From SIG603 sp964369415 (GTDB taxonomy: Bacteria > Bacillota > Clostridia > Oscillospirales > Acutalibacteraceae): a stretch of DNA of 18,226 nucleotides. How positions within the stretch are numbered: the first letter of the stretch is position 1; every line of letters begins with the position of its first letter. The notes beneath the pieces were generated by a model. The model was not told the DNA's origin and searched no databases. It saw only the letters and a list, made by a program, of their open reading frames with translations. The position numbers and the translations under genes were made by a program. The stretch is from contig CAYJFP010000028.1 of assembly GCA_964369415.1 (NCBI GenBank), positions 1-18,226 of the forward strand. The letters are read 5' to 3'. Below are positions 1-5,962 of this stretch, one piece after another.

Positions 1-427
1 TATGACGGCAACTGCTTTTCAGCGAATGAGTTTATGTTTAACATTATTAAGAAAAAATAAAGAGGATAAACAATATATAGACAGGGCTATAGCTATATAT
101 GTTCAAAACGGAATGCAGAAAACTTTAGATATAGCGTTTGCATATAATACTTATGGAATAATAAAAAGATTCGAGAATGATAAAGACTCAGTAGAGCTTC
201 ATATGGTGGCTATAAAAATTGTTCACGGCTACTCTAAAACACATCCACGACTTTTGTTTTTTTATGAAGAATTGGCCAATACTTATCATTACTTTTCCGA
301 TAATGTACTTGCTCTGAAATATTATCATAAAGCACTATTGATTTCTAAGAGCTTTTTAGAAGAAACATCTGCTAAAGTACAACAACTAAATAAAAAAATT
401 GATTCAATAAAAATAGATGCTACATAG
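1..427 (+). CDS. TPR-repeat protein, C-terminal part (cut by window edge)
   Basis: At least 141 residues are visible. The first ATG lies at position 2, so the true start is probably upstream of the window and this is the C-terminal part of a longer protein. The residues form paired amphipathic helices of the tetratricopeptide type. The clearest repeat is near residues 85-118, where a Tyr-rich helix precedes ALKYYHKALLISK, a typical second TPR helix. TPR C-terminal domains of this kind occur in Bacillota peptide-responsive regulators (PlcR/Rgg/Rap-like), but no DNA-binding domain is visible here, so that identity is only a guess. It is the only plus-strand protein gene in the window and converges on the DUF4238 gene. 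Confidence 0.6.
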   Translation, partial: MTATAFQRMSLCLTLLRKNKEDKQYIDRAIAIYVQNGMQKTLDIAFAYNTYGIIKRFENDKDSVELHMVAIKIVHGYSKTHPRLLFFYEELANTYHYFSDNVLALKYYHKALLISKSFLEETSAKVQQLNKKIDSIKIDAT

Positions 428-789
428 TACAATTAACATGAGTTTGGCTAAATTTTCATATAAAAACCTTGCGAAGCATAAATATTAGTTTGGATTTATA
501 AGTGCTATTAAGTGCTTGAAGTTTGAGTAATTAATTAAATCGGCAAGAGAAAACTTCAAGAAAGTCTTGTAAACTTACTCTGCAAACCATAGATAGCAAT
601 GACTTCACATGAATTATTACTTAGAGAAAAGCTTAAATTTACTTTTAATGCTTCATTCAAATTGTTATCAAAATTAAATGATTATTACAAAAATTGATAG
701 GAGTAGAGATATCAAAACCAAGTAATTTTTATCAGGTGATTAAGATGAAATTTATTATATTATGATACAAGTTGGAGTATAGTGCTAGA
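428..789. other. intergenic AT-rich stretch, no supported gene
   Basis: This stretch of about 360 bases separates the convergent TPR and DUF4238 genes. It holds only very short open frames, at 438-488, 599-697 and 745-765 on the plus strand. The one at 745 has a good AGGTGATT ribosome binding site but stops after six codons, so it may be the broken start of a lost gene. No strong hairpin with a T-run, RNA gene or obvious attachment site was seen. It could contain an element boundary or a cargo insertion point, but nothing in the sequence proves this. Confidence 0.4.
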
Positions 790-1683
790 TTACAATTTGT
801 CAAAAAAGTTGTTATTAGGTGAATATATATATTCTTGGCAGTGTTCTAACTGCTTTTTATTTAAGCGATTAACGAAGTTAAAATCTTCACTTAAATATTT
901 AATAGTGCAGTCATGCTCTTTTGTAGATTTAAAAACACCACTATTACTAAATATTCCTAATAGTATTTTAGGAGTTAAAGGGTAATAAATAATTGTACTG
1001 TTATTAGCAATTTTATTTGTAAAGGGAGTCACATCACTAGTGATGCTATTTACTAACATTACAGGATTATCACTTGTTATAAATTCTCCTTTTTTAATTT
1101 TGATTAGTAAAAAATTTTTACAGCATATTTCAGTTACCATTTTTTTTATTAATTGCTTGCTAAGGAGTGCATTAATGGATACATCTTTCTTTATTTTTTC
1201 ATTGTTAGGCATAATCGAATCAAACAGAAACCAATCTACATTATCTTGTCCGAATTTATCAGAAGTAATTTGACGAATTTTTGGTAACATTTCATCGTAT
1301 TTTTCATATGTATAAGCTCGAAAATTAGTAGATCTAATTAATTGATATATAACGCAGGTAGCGAGGTCTAATTTATCTTGAAAAGTCAGAATAGTTGCAC
1401 CGTCATTAATTAACTTGCATTCACTTAAAGATATTATTTTGTCTATTATATTTTTAAGAAGAGGTTCTATTTCTTTTGCAAAAAACTTTTCTACTATATA
1501 CTTATCATTTGACCCTTCAAGCGTGTAAAAATGTCTTTTCGCAGAAGTGTCAGATACATTTGCAACATATTGTTTACTTGTTCTTTTTGAAAATACGCAA
1601 ATTTTATCCATGTTATTGCTTTTGAAAGAGAAGTTTCTTAAATATGTTTGTGGTACATAATGCTGTTTTTTTGGTTCGTTCAT
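790..1683 (-). CDS. DUF4238 domain-containing protein
   Basis: This is a 297-residue protein of unknown function. The N-terminus has the DUF4238 signature, with KKQHYVPQTYLRNFS near residues 5-19. The later conserved blocks are also present: FITSDNPVMLVN near residue 200 and YYPLTPKILLGIFS near residue 233. No signal peptide or membrane segment is seen, so it is probably cytoplasmic. The ATG at 1683 is preceded by an AAGGA ribosome binding site with 9-base spacing. It stands alone, divergent from nothing and convergent with the TPR gene, as expected of cargo next to the element backbone. Homologues are scattered in mobile elements, and their role has not been established as far as I know. The family call is firm; no function is claimed. 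Confidence 0.85.
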   Translation of the reverse strand: MNEPKKQHYVPQTYLRNFSFKSNNMDKICVFSKRTSKQYVANVSDTSAKRHFYTLEGSNDKYIVEKFFAKEIEPLLKNIIDKIISLSECKLINDGATILTFQDKLDLATCVIYQLIRSTNFRAYTYEKYDEMLPKIRQITSDKFGQDNVDWFLFDSIMPNNEKIKKDVSINALLSKQLIKKMVTEICCKNFLLIKIKKGEFITSDNPVMLVNSITSDVTPFTNKIANNSTIIYYPLTPKILLGIFSNSGVFKSTKEHDCTIKYLSEDFNFVNRLNKKQLEHCQEYIYSPNNNFFDKL

Positions 1684-1801
1684 ACATAAATTTCCTTTTT
1701 AGTTATCATTTATTGAATAATGGGAGGTGTTTAAAAATTGGAAGAATAACAGAATATACATCTTATATGAAGAGAATGAGTTGCAGATATGTAAAATTTG
1801 T

Positions 1802-1830
1802 TTGACAACCATTCTTATTTGCATTATAAT
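1802..1830 (+). promoter_or_regulatory. consensus promoter of the antisense RNA
   Basis: The -35 box TTGACA (1802-1807) and the -10 box TATAAT (1825-1830) are separated by exactly 17 bases, a perfect match to the vegetative sigma consensus. Transcription should start near A1837. No plus-strand open frame of useful length follows, but a terminator hairpin lies about 40 bases downstream, so the product is a short RNA. Confidence 0.85.
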
Positions 1831-1836
1831 ATCGGT

Positions 1837-1920
1837 AAAAAGTGTTATCGGATTTCATGGTAACTAGTTTAACTTTGGAAATAACTGCACAGTTTGGCGA
1901 CGGAGCAGTTATTTCTTTTT
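1837..1920 (+). ncRNA. antisense antitoxin RNA of a type I toxin-antitoxin locus
   Basis: This predicted RNA of about 84 bases runs from the perfect promoter at 1802-1830 to the T-run of the hairpin at 1878-1915. It is transcribed against the 3' end of the small toxin gene (1909-1998, minus strand) and overlaps its last codons and stop, as in the TxpA/RatA and BsrG/SR4 type I systems. A small 5' hairpin is possible, with GTTATC at 1844-1849 pairing with GGTAAC at 1859-1864. The RNA should pair with the toxin mRNA and promote its decay or block it. The evidence is positional and structural; no RNA family match could be run. Confidence 0.7.
1878..1920 (+). terminator. intrinsic terminator of the antisense RNA
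   Basis: The 11-base arms GAAATAACTGC (1878-1888) and GCAGTTATTTC (1905-1915) are perfectly complementary. They enclose a 16-base loop and are followed by TTTTT (1916-1920). The right arm includes the complement of the toxin stop codon, so the toxin mRNA and the antisense RNA both contain this stem. On the minus strand no T-run follows; toxin mRNA may instead end near 1836-1843, where ACTTTTTA follows a weak stem. Confidence 0.75.
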
Positions 1921-1998
1921 ACTTTTAATATCAGTAATAACAGGAGTTAGTACAAGTAATATCATTAAAACTAATGGTAAAATCTCATAATCTGACAT
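1909..1998 (-). CDS. small hydrophobic holin-like toxin (type I TA)
   Basis: This 29-codon gene starts at ATG 1998 and is too short for most gene finders. The peptide begins MSDYEILPLVLM, has one hydrophobic segment over residues 6-22, and ends in a basic tail, IKSKKK. This is the layout of the putative holin-like / TxpA-type toxins of Bacillota, which begin with a short polar MS-Y-E-like head and insert into the membrane. The ribosome binding site GGAGGTG (2004-2010) with 5-base spacing is very strong. The gene has its own promoter at 2076-2104 with a leader of about 70 bases, and its 3' end is covered by an antisense RNA. It lies between the DUF4238 gene and repA and probably acts as an addiction module. 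The family call rests on architecture and resemblance. Confidence 0.75.
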   Translation of the reverse strand: MSDYEILPLVLMILLVLTPVITDIKSKKK

Positions 1999-2075
1999 GT
2001 AATCACCTCCAATCTAAAACGTTGACTATTTTTCACAATAATAGAGATCAATGCCGATAACACTCTTATAAAAAC

Positions 2076-2104
2076 ATTTTAGCATGAGAGAGTAATCAAG
2101 TCAA
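2076..2104 (-). promoter_or_regulatory. promoter of the holin-like toxin mRNA
   Basis: On the minus strand, the -35 box TTGACT (complement of 2099-2104) and the -10 box TAAAAT (complement of 2076-2081) are separated by 17 bases. The predicted start is near 2069, giving a leader of about 70 bases before the toxin ATG at 1998. The early leader contains GTGTTATCGG (complement of 2054-2063), the same ten bases found near the 5' end of the antisense RNA at 1842-1851. Confidence 0.7.
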
Positions 2105-2230
2105 GTTGAAAAACATACTATATATTGTGCTTTCGTTGAAAATATTAATGGATATTGTATGTTAGGCGTTGTGATGCGGATGATATTTATAAGTAGCAAA
2201 TTAGCATAACAAAAACAATTATTAAAAGAC

Positions 2231-2270
2231 TAAGTTAATGTTAAAAAGTTCTTTTCAGTGTATTAACTTA
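2231..2270. terminator. possible bidirectional terminator downstream of repA
   Basis: The arms TAAGTTAAT (2231-2239) and ATTAACTTA (2262-2270) are perfectly complementary, and the loop contains a further possible AAAAG/CTTTT pairing. T-rich sequence lies beyond the hairpin in both directions. It sits about 65 bases after the repA stop, between repA and the toxin promoter. The stem is AT-rich and hence weak, so this is a modest call. Confidence 0.4.
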
Positions 2271-2335
2271 ATTCTTCTTTTGCAAAATTTGTGCTATTAA
2301 CCATAAAAGTCTTTTTTAGTCTTTAAATATAAAAT

Positions 2336-3355
2336 TTACACTGCTTGATAAATTAACCCCGTTTTAAACACGCTTAAAATACAAGCTTTCATATAGGCTA
2401 AATGATTTCTTATTTTGCTTGATCTAAGTGCGTTTGTAAAGTTGGTCGTTGCCGCTTCTCGGAGTTCGTCTAGGGACACTGCACCGCCGGTTTCCTTTTC
2501 GTAAAAAGAAGAAAGGTTATTATACACCTCGGTGTTGCTGATTGTTTGCTTGTTTATGAAATGTGTTTTTGTGCTCAGTAATTCGATGAGTGATGATACA
2601 AAAGTCTTGTAGGCAGAGTGTTCTATGGTGTCGCTATGATATTCTTTGTGGCTAAGCTCATCGTAGTCGCATAGTTCTTTAACGGCAATATCTAACCTTT
2701 CTTTGTCGTTTAGATATTCAAAGGGGAGACCCTCGTTTAGCTTTATTTCATCAATTACCTCTTTTTTCTTTTTTGATAACGAGTAATAAAAATCAAGTCT
2801 ATCAGTCACTTCCGTTTCTTGATAGATAGATTGATTAGTCTCACTTATATCAGTCTCATTTATATTAGTATCACTTGTGTCGGTTTTTACGACTTCCGAA
2901 TGTCTGATTTTACGACTTCCGGACGTCGGTTTTTCAGACTTCCGGATGTCGGCATTTCCGACATCCATATTTTTTGTCGTTTTTTGTGGGTCTTCATCTG
3001 GTGATTGTACTTTGTCTATGTAGTTTAGAAATATTAAATTAGGCAGATTGCACCCTTGTCGCTCCTCTTCTAGTAGATTAAATTCTATTAATTCTTTCTT
3101 GATTTTAAGTATCTTGTCTTTGCCCCAACCAAGCATTTTGCACATCTCGTCTCGTGTGAAAATCAGATAAACCTCACCCTTTTCGTTATGCCAACGATTT
3201 TTCAAACTAAGCTCGTGTCTATCTCTTAATAGCGTGTATAGTAGCTTAGCTTCGGATGACATTGCCGTCTTATATTCACCCTCAAATAGAAACTTTGGCA
3301 TTTGATAAAATCTAGATTGGTTCACATCGTTAATACTATGTCTTTTAAATCCCAT
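2336..3355 (-). CDS. repA: RepA_N-family replication initiator protein
   Basis: This 339-residue protein has the RepA_N domain at its N-terminus. Residues about 14-110 contain RFYQMPKFLF, the LLYTLLRDRHELS segment and the winged-helix stretch ending in NLIFLNYID, all typical of RepA_N plasmids and of many conjugative transposons. The central part (about residues 130-180) is polar, Thr/Ser/Asp-rich and repetitive, and its DNA holds repeat arrays that may be the origin. The C-terminal half is helical and likely host-specific. The start at ATG 3355 has GAGGA upstream. It is separated from hicB by two terminator-like hairpins, so its expression may depend on read-through or a weak local promoter. 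It would initiate replication of a plasmid or of the excised element. Confidence 0.9.
   Translation of the reverse strand: MGFKRHSINDVNQSRFYQMPKFLFEGEYKTAMSSEAKLLYTLLRDRHELSLKNRWHNEKGEVYLIFTRDEMCKMLGWGKDKILKIKKELIEFNLLEEERQGCNLPNLIFLNYIDKVQSPDEDPQKTTKNMDVGNADIRKSEKPTSGSRKIRHSEVVKTDTSDTNINETDISETNQSIYQETEVTDRLDFYYSLSKKKKEVIDEIKLNEGLPFEYLNDKERLDIAVKELCDYDELSHKEYHSDTIEHSAYKTFVSSLIELLSTKTHFINKQTISNTEVYNNLSSFYEKETGGAVSLDELREAATTNFTNALRSSKIRNHLAYMKACILSVFKTGLIYQAV
2836..2880. repeat. three tandem 15-bp repeats inside repA
   Basis: The units are 2836-2850, 2851-2865 and 2866-2880, of the form (T/C)AGTCTCA(C/T)TTATAT, with the third more diverged. In repA they encode a run of five-residue units such as TDTSD, TNINE and TDISE. 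They are AT-rich and directly adjoin the GC-richer repeats at 2885-2952, an arrangement resembling an origin with a melting region beside protein-binding repeats. Confidence 0.75.
2885..2966. repeat. iteron-like 22-23 bp repeats, candidate replication origin in repA
   Basis: There are three consecutive direct repeats at 2885-2907, 2908-2929 and 2930-2952. They share T4 followed by a core close to GACTTCCGGATGTCGG. After them, CCGACATCC at 2958-2966 is the exact reverse complement of the last nine bases of repeat three, giving a 9-bp stem with a 5-base loop. In RepA_N plasmids such as pAD1 and pSK41 the origin lies in the middle of the rep gene, which matches this position. That RepA binds here is inferred. 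Confidence 0.65.
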
Positions 3356-3383
3356 GTTTTTTCCTCTTTTCCATAAAATAAAA

Positions 3384-3408
3384 AAAGAGCAGTATAAAAC
3401 TACTCTTT
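3384..3408 (-). terminator. terminator-like hairpin just upstream of repA
   Basis: The arms AAAGAGCAGT (3384-3393) and ACTACTCTTT (3399-3408) pair with one mismatch around a 5-base loop. On the minus strand a T-rich tail follows (TTTTATTTTA). It lies about 30 bases before the repA start and resembles the hairpin at 3442-3465, suggesting duplication. It may act as a second terminator after hicB or as an attenuator in the repA leader. Confidence 0.55.
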
Positions 3409-3441
3409 GAATTTGATTTATTCTGTTGTACGCATAAAAAA

Positions 3442-3465
3442 AGAGAACAGTTTTAACTGCTCTCT
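3442..3465 (-). terminator. intrinsic terminator after hicB
   Basis: The arms AGAGAACAGTT (3442-3452) and AACTGCTCTCT (3455-3465) pair with one mismatch. On the minus strand the stem is followed directly by TTTTTT (3441-3436). It begins about 15 bases after the hicB stop, so it is well placed to end the hicAB transcript. Confidence 0.7.
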
Positions 3466-3480
3466 AATCTTTAATATTGC

Positions 3481-3858
3481 TTATTCTAAATGTAATTCTT
3501 GTCTAAGTGCATTTTGAAGTATGGATGAGAAATTAATATGCTCACGCTCAGCCATATCATTAAGCCACTGGGGGATAGTAAGTGTTTTCTTAACCGACTT
3601 ACTTTTTGACTTTACATCGCCACATACTAATGAAGCAAAACTATCATCAGTTGCTTTTATCGTGAAAATATCAGTAGCTTTTGGCAACCGCTCACCTTTT
3701 TCGAGTAATGCAAAAACATGGCTTGAAAGTGCTTCACTAGCGTTTTTTTCGCTATCTTCAAAATTTTCACCATAAGTAAAACATGTTTCAAAATCTGGGA
3801 AACTTACCCATATAGAGCCTTCTTCTTTATGATATACAGCAGGATAATAAAATTTCAT
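3481..3858 (-). CDS. hicB: HicB-family antitoxin
   Basis: This 125-residue protein has the two HicB parts. Residues 1-75 form the partial RNase-H-like fold: MKFYYPAVYHKEEG, then WVSFPDFETCFTYGE, then a helix with EALSSHVFALLEKGE. Residues about 90-125 form a ribbon-helix-helix DNA-binding tail starting at KKTLTIPQWLNDMAE. HicB neutralises HicA and usually represses its own operon. The start at ATG 3858 has AAGGAG seven bases upstream. It follows hicA by 15 bases, and a 9-bp inverted repeat in the promoter of the pair is the likely operator. The system is a type II toxin-antitoxin that should stabilise the element. Confidence 0.92.
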   Translation of the reverse strand: MKFYYPAVYHKEEGSIWVSFPDFETCFTYGENFEDSEKNASEALSSHVFALLEKGERLPKATDIFTIKATDDSFASLVCGDVKSKSKSVKKTLTIPQWLNDMAEREHINFSSILQNALRQELHLE

Positions 3859-3873
3859 GTGATTTCTCCTTTT

Positions 3874-4059
3874 CTAAAGCTTTATTCCTGTTTGTTTAAG
3901 GATGGCTTTTAATAGACCAATCGGTAAATCCTTGCCATGAACAGGAACAGTGGTTATTTTATCGTTTTTTTCTAAAGTGTGATGACTTCCTTTAACTCTT
4001 ATAACTTTCCAACCATTTTTAACAAGTAGTTTAAGTAAATCTTTATCTTTCATTGTCAA
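3874..4059 (-). CDS. hicA: HicA-family mRNA interferase toxin
   Basis: This protein of about 60 residues has a double-stranded RNA-binding-like fold. It contains LLKLLVKNGWKVIRVKGSHH, including the GSHH motif with the catalytic His, then ITTVPVHGKDLPIGLLKAILKQTGI, which is standard HicA. It cleaves mRNA when free of HicB. Two starts are possible: TTG at 4059, which has GGGGG eight bases upstream, or ATG at 4053, which is two codons later and has worse spacing. The gene order hicA then hicB is usual. It lies about 70 bases downstream of the relaxase gene and has its own promoter in that gap. Confidence 0.92.
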   Translation of the reverse strand: MTMKDKDLLKLLVKNGWKVIRVKGSHHTLEKNDKITTVPVHGKDLPIGLLKAILKQTGIKL

Positions 4060-4085
4060 ATAATATTCCCCCTTAACCCTATAAT

Positions 4086-4114
4086 ATTATAACACGTGTA
4101 TACGTGTTATTCAA
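4086..4114 (-). promoter_or_regulatory. hicAB promoter with overlapping palindromic operator
   Basis: On the minus strand, the -35 box TTGAAT (complement of 4109-4114) and the -10 box TATAAT (complement of 4086-4091) are separated by 17 bases. The spacer is filled by a perfect inverted repeat: ATAACACGT (4089-4097), four bases, then ACGTGTTAT (4102-4110). A regulator bound here would block RNA polymerase. HicB with its ribbon-helix-helix tail is the natural candidate, although this is not shown by the sequence. Confidence 0.8.
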
Positions 4115-4130
4115 GTGCTTAAATAAAAAA

Positions 4131-5558
4131 TTAAATTGAAATTTCACTTTCACACTGAAGTTGTTCGTAGGCTTGCTGATTTTTGAAGTGCTCGTAATCT
4201 TTATTTAGATACTTTTTTAGCTTTCTTAAGCTGTTGTCTATGGTATGAGAGATTCTGTTAAGCTCAAATTTATCGTGTTGTTTTTGATAATCTTCAAGTC
4301 TTGAATCTTTTTGCCGTTCATAGCGTTTGTTACCGATTTCCTTGTCGTATTCTCTAAGTTCTGCAAGAATTGTATTGCCAAGCCTTGTGTACAGGTCTTG
4401 CACCTTGTTGTCCTTAAGGTTATTAACCGAGTTTTCGCCGTAAGCTTTTGTATAGGCTTTTTCTTGCCGTTCAAGCAGTGCTTCAAGCTGTTTAAAATCT
4501 TCTTTATGATACTTTGCTATATACGCTTTACTTAAATCATCTATAAACGGCTGTATCGGCTCTATCTCATGCATGTTATATCGCCACAAGCGTTTATCTT
4601 GCGGTAACATACTATGAATCTTTAAAAATTTGTCGGCTAAGTCTTTGTCCTTAATCAAGCTACTACCTCTTTTAATTTCAAGGATATTCTTACGGATGAC
4701 ATTGTTAATTTGATTATTAATCTCCTTGCTACCTATAATCTGATTAATTACATAGCCTTTGCCCTTGTTTATAGAGCTTTGCTTAAATCTACCCTTTGGC
4801 TCTAGCCGTTCCTGTAGTGTGATTCCTTTAGCAAGCTTATCGCCGCCGAGCTCTTTAACAGCTATTTTAACTGTTCCTTTATCTGTAACGAATATGGTGT
4901 TGCTAAGCTGTATGTCCTGCGGTAATGCTTTTTTGCACTCAAAATAGAGGTTTTTAATTTCCTTTTCTGTCTTTTCAGAATATATATTGTCTCTTGTCGA
5001 TTTAGTCGGAATTTGAATGTTGTTCTCGTTTAGAAAGTCTTTTGATAATTCTATGTACTTTCGGCTTTTTTTCTCTCTTTGAGGAATTGGCTCAACTGTC
5101 GCTATGTGCACATGGATATTATCCGTGTTGTAGTGAATCGCACCTGTCCACACTGAACTGTCCAAAAGATTTTCGCTTTTAAGCAAATTACTCATGCAAC
5201 CTCGTGTATACTCCATGATTTTTTTACTGTCTAAGACTTTGCTTTCGGTGTCATACAGTCCGTGTTCTTCCAAAAAGTCATTATCAAAAGTAAGAACTGT
5301 TTGCCACATGAGACTTCCGTTTTCTTGTGCCATATCAAACGCAGTTTTAAGACATTCCTTTTGTTCACTGGTGATTTCATCGCTCGTATCAGTAAAAAGA
5401 GTGTCCGTTTTATTTTCGTTATCCATATAATTTAGGTAATCACTAACGCTTTTGGCACTTTCTCTGTCTATGTATTCTACAAAACCGGAGAAATTAGAGC
5501 TAGACGAACTCGACTGCTCCGGCACGGTGAACTCTGTCACCAATACTACACCTGCCAT
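4131..5558 (-). CDS. conjugative relaxase, MobL/MobP2-like family
   Basis: This 475-residue protein should nick oriT and lead the strand into the recipient. Near the N-terminus is FVEYIDRESA, with Tyr29 as a candidate catalytic residue (Tyr41 and Tyr44 are alternatives). The metal-binding histidines follow: H142, then the HVH pair H149/H151 within NIHVHIATVEP. This Y...H...HxH order is that of Bacillota relaxases called MobP2 or MOBL. The C-terminal half is charged and helical. The start at ATG 5558 has an AGGTGAT ribosome binding site that overlaps the stop of the preceding RHH gene, so the two are translationally coupled. It lies downstream of two RHH genes and the candidate oriT. The relaxase role is firm; the exact MOB class is less certain. 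Confidence 0.85.
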   Translation of the reverse strand: MAGVVLVTEFTVPEQSSSSSSNFSGFVEYIDRESAKSVSDYLNYMDNENKTDTLFTDTSDEITSEQKECLKTAFDMAQENGSLMWQTVLTFDNDFLEEHGLYDTESKVLDSKKIMEYTRGCMSNLLKSENLLDSSVWTGAIHYNTDNIHVHIATVEPIPQREKKSRKYIELSKDFLNENNIQIPTKSTRDNIYSEKTEKEIKNLYFECKKALPQDIQLSNTIFVTDKGTVKIAVKELGGDKLAKGITLQERLEPKGRFKQSSINKGKGYVINQIIGSKEINNQINNVIRKNILEIKRGSSLIKDKDLADKFLKIHSMLPQDKRLWRYNMHEIEPIQPFIDDLSKAYIAKYHKEDFKQLEALLERQEKAYTKAYGENSVNNLKDNKVQDLYTRLGNTILAELREYDKEIGNKRYERQKDSRLEDYQKQHDKFELNRISHTIDNSLRKLKKYLNKDYEHFKNQQAYEQLQCESEISI

Positions 5559-5566
5559 GACATCAC

Positions 5567-5962
5567 CTACTTATTATCTTTTTTCTGCTTGTATTTTGCG
5601 ATTCTCTTTTTTACCAAAGTCTCGGAATCTTGCAGAATATCGGTTTTTTGAATCTCAGTGGTAAATGATTCAGTCAGCTGTAGGCCAACAATAATTGAAT
5701 TTAACATTTCAATTATTATTTGCACATTCTGCTCGGTGTAGTTTCCCGCTAATCTAAGCCTTGTAAAAAGGTTTTTATAGTTATTTTCTATTTTGGAAAT
5801 TATCTTATCGGCGATTATATCGGTGCTGCTATCAGAATTTTGTCGGTGCTCGGATATTATACGCTCGAGAGCTTCGGTTCGAGACACTCGTATTTCATCG
5901 GCGAACTTGTTTAGGTGTGATATAGATGTATCAGATAATCTAAATTCTGCACGTTTCTTCAT
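5567..5962 (-). CDS. ribbon-helix-helix relaxosome accessory protein
   Basis: This is a 131-residue protein. Residues 3-42 look like a ribbon-helix-helix domain: a short strand KRAEFRLSD, then two helices with SISHLNKFADE and SRTEALERIISEH. The rest is helical and may form a dimer or contact the relaxase. Proteins of this size directly before a relaxase gene are usually MobC-like accessory factors that bind oriT. It overlaps the upstream RHH gene by four bases (ATGA), and its stop overlaps the relaxase ribosome binding site, so the three genes form one operon. The role is inferred from fold and position. Confidence 0.7.
   Translation of the reverse strand: MKKRAEFRLSDTSISHLNKFADEIRVSRTEALERIISEHRQNSDSSTDIIADKIISKIENNYKNLFTRLRLAGNYTEQNVQIIIEMLNSIIVGLQLTESFTTEIQKTDILQDSETLVKKRIAKYKQKKDNK

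Noticed and set aside
438..488. 16-codon plus-strand frame after the TPR gene that could be a signalling peptide for a PlcR/Rgg-like regulator.
   Set aside because: There is no ribosome binding site and no hydrophobic export signal, and the TPR protein is too incomplete to identify as a regulator.
599..697. 32-codon plus-strand frame with a helical-looking product.
   Set aside because: No ribosome binding site, no family resemblance, and length within chance expectation.
745..765. Strong AGGTGATT site before an ATG that gives only six codons.
   Set aside because: Too short to be a gene; at most the relic of one. Kept only as a note under the intergenic entry.
782..1273. Plus-strand frames of 67 and 77 codons within the DUF4238 gene.
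   Set aside because: They lie antisense to a well-supported gene and have no ribosome binding site or family features.
1727..1864. Plus-strand frame beginning at GTG 1727 with a hydrophobic stretch, near GGGAGG.
   Set aside because: The GGGAGG overlaps the GTG itself, so spacing is impossible, and an in-frame stop lies just upstream. The antisense RNA promoter lies inside it.
4238..4486. 82-codon minus-strand frame inside the relaxase gene.
   Set aside because: Basic, low-structure product with no ribosome binding site or terminator; a frame shadow, unlike the nested gene at 11930-12277.
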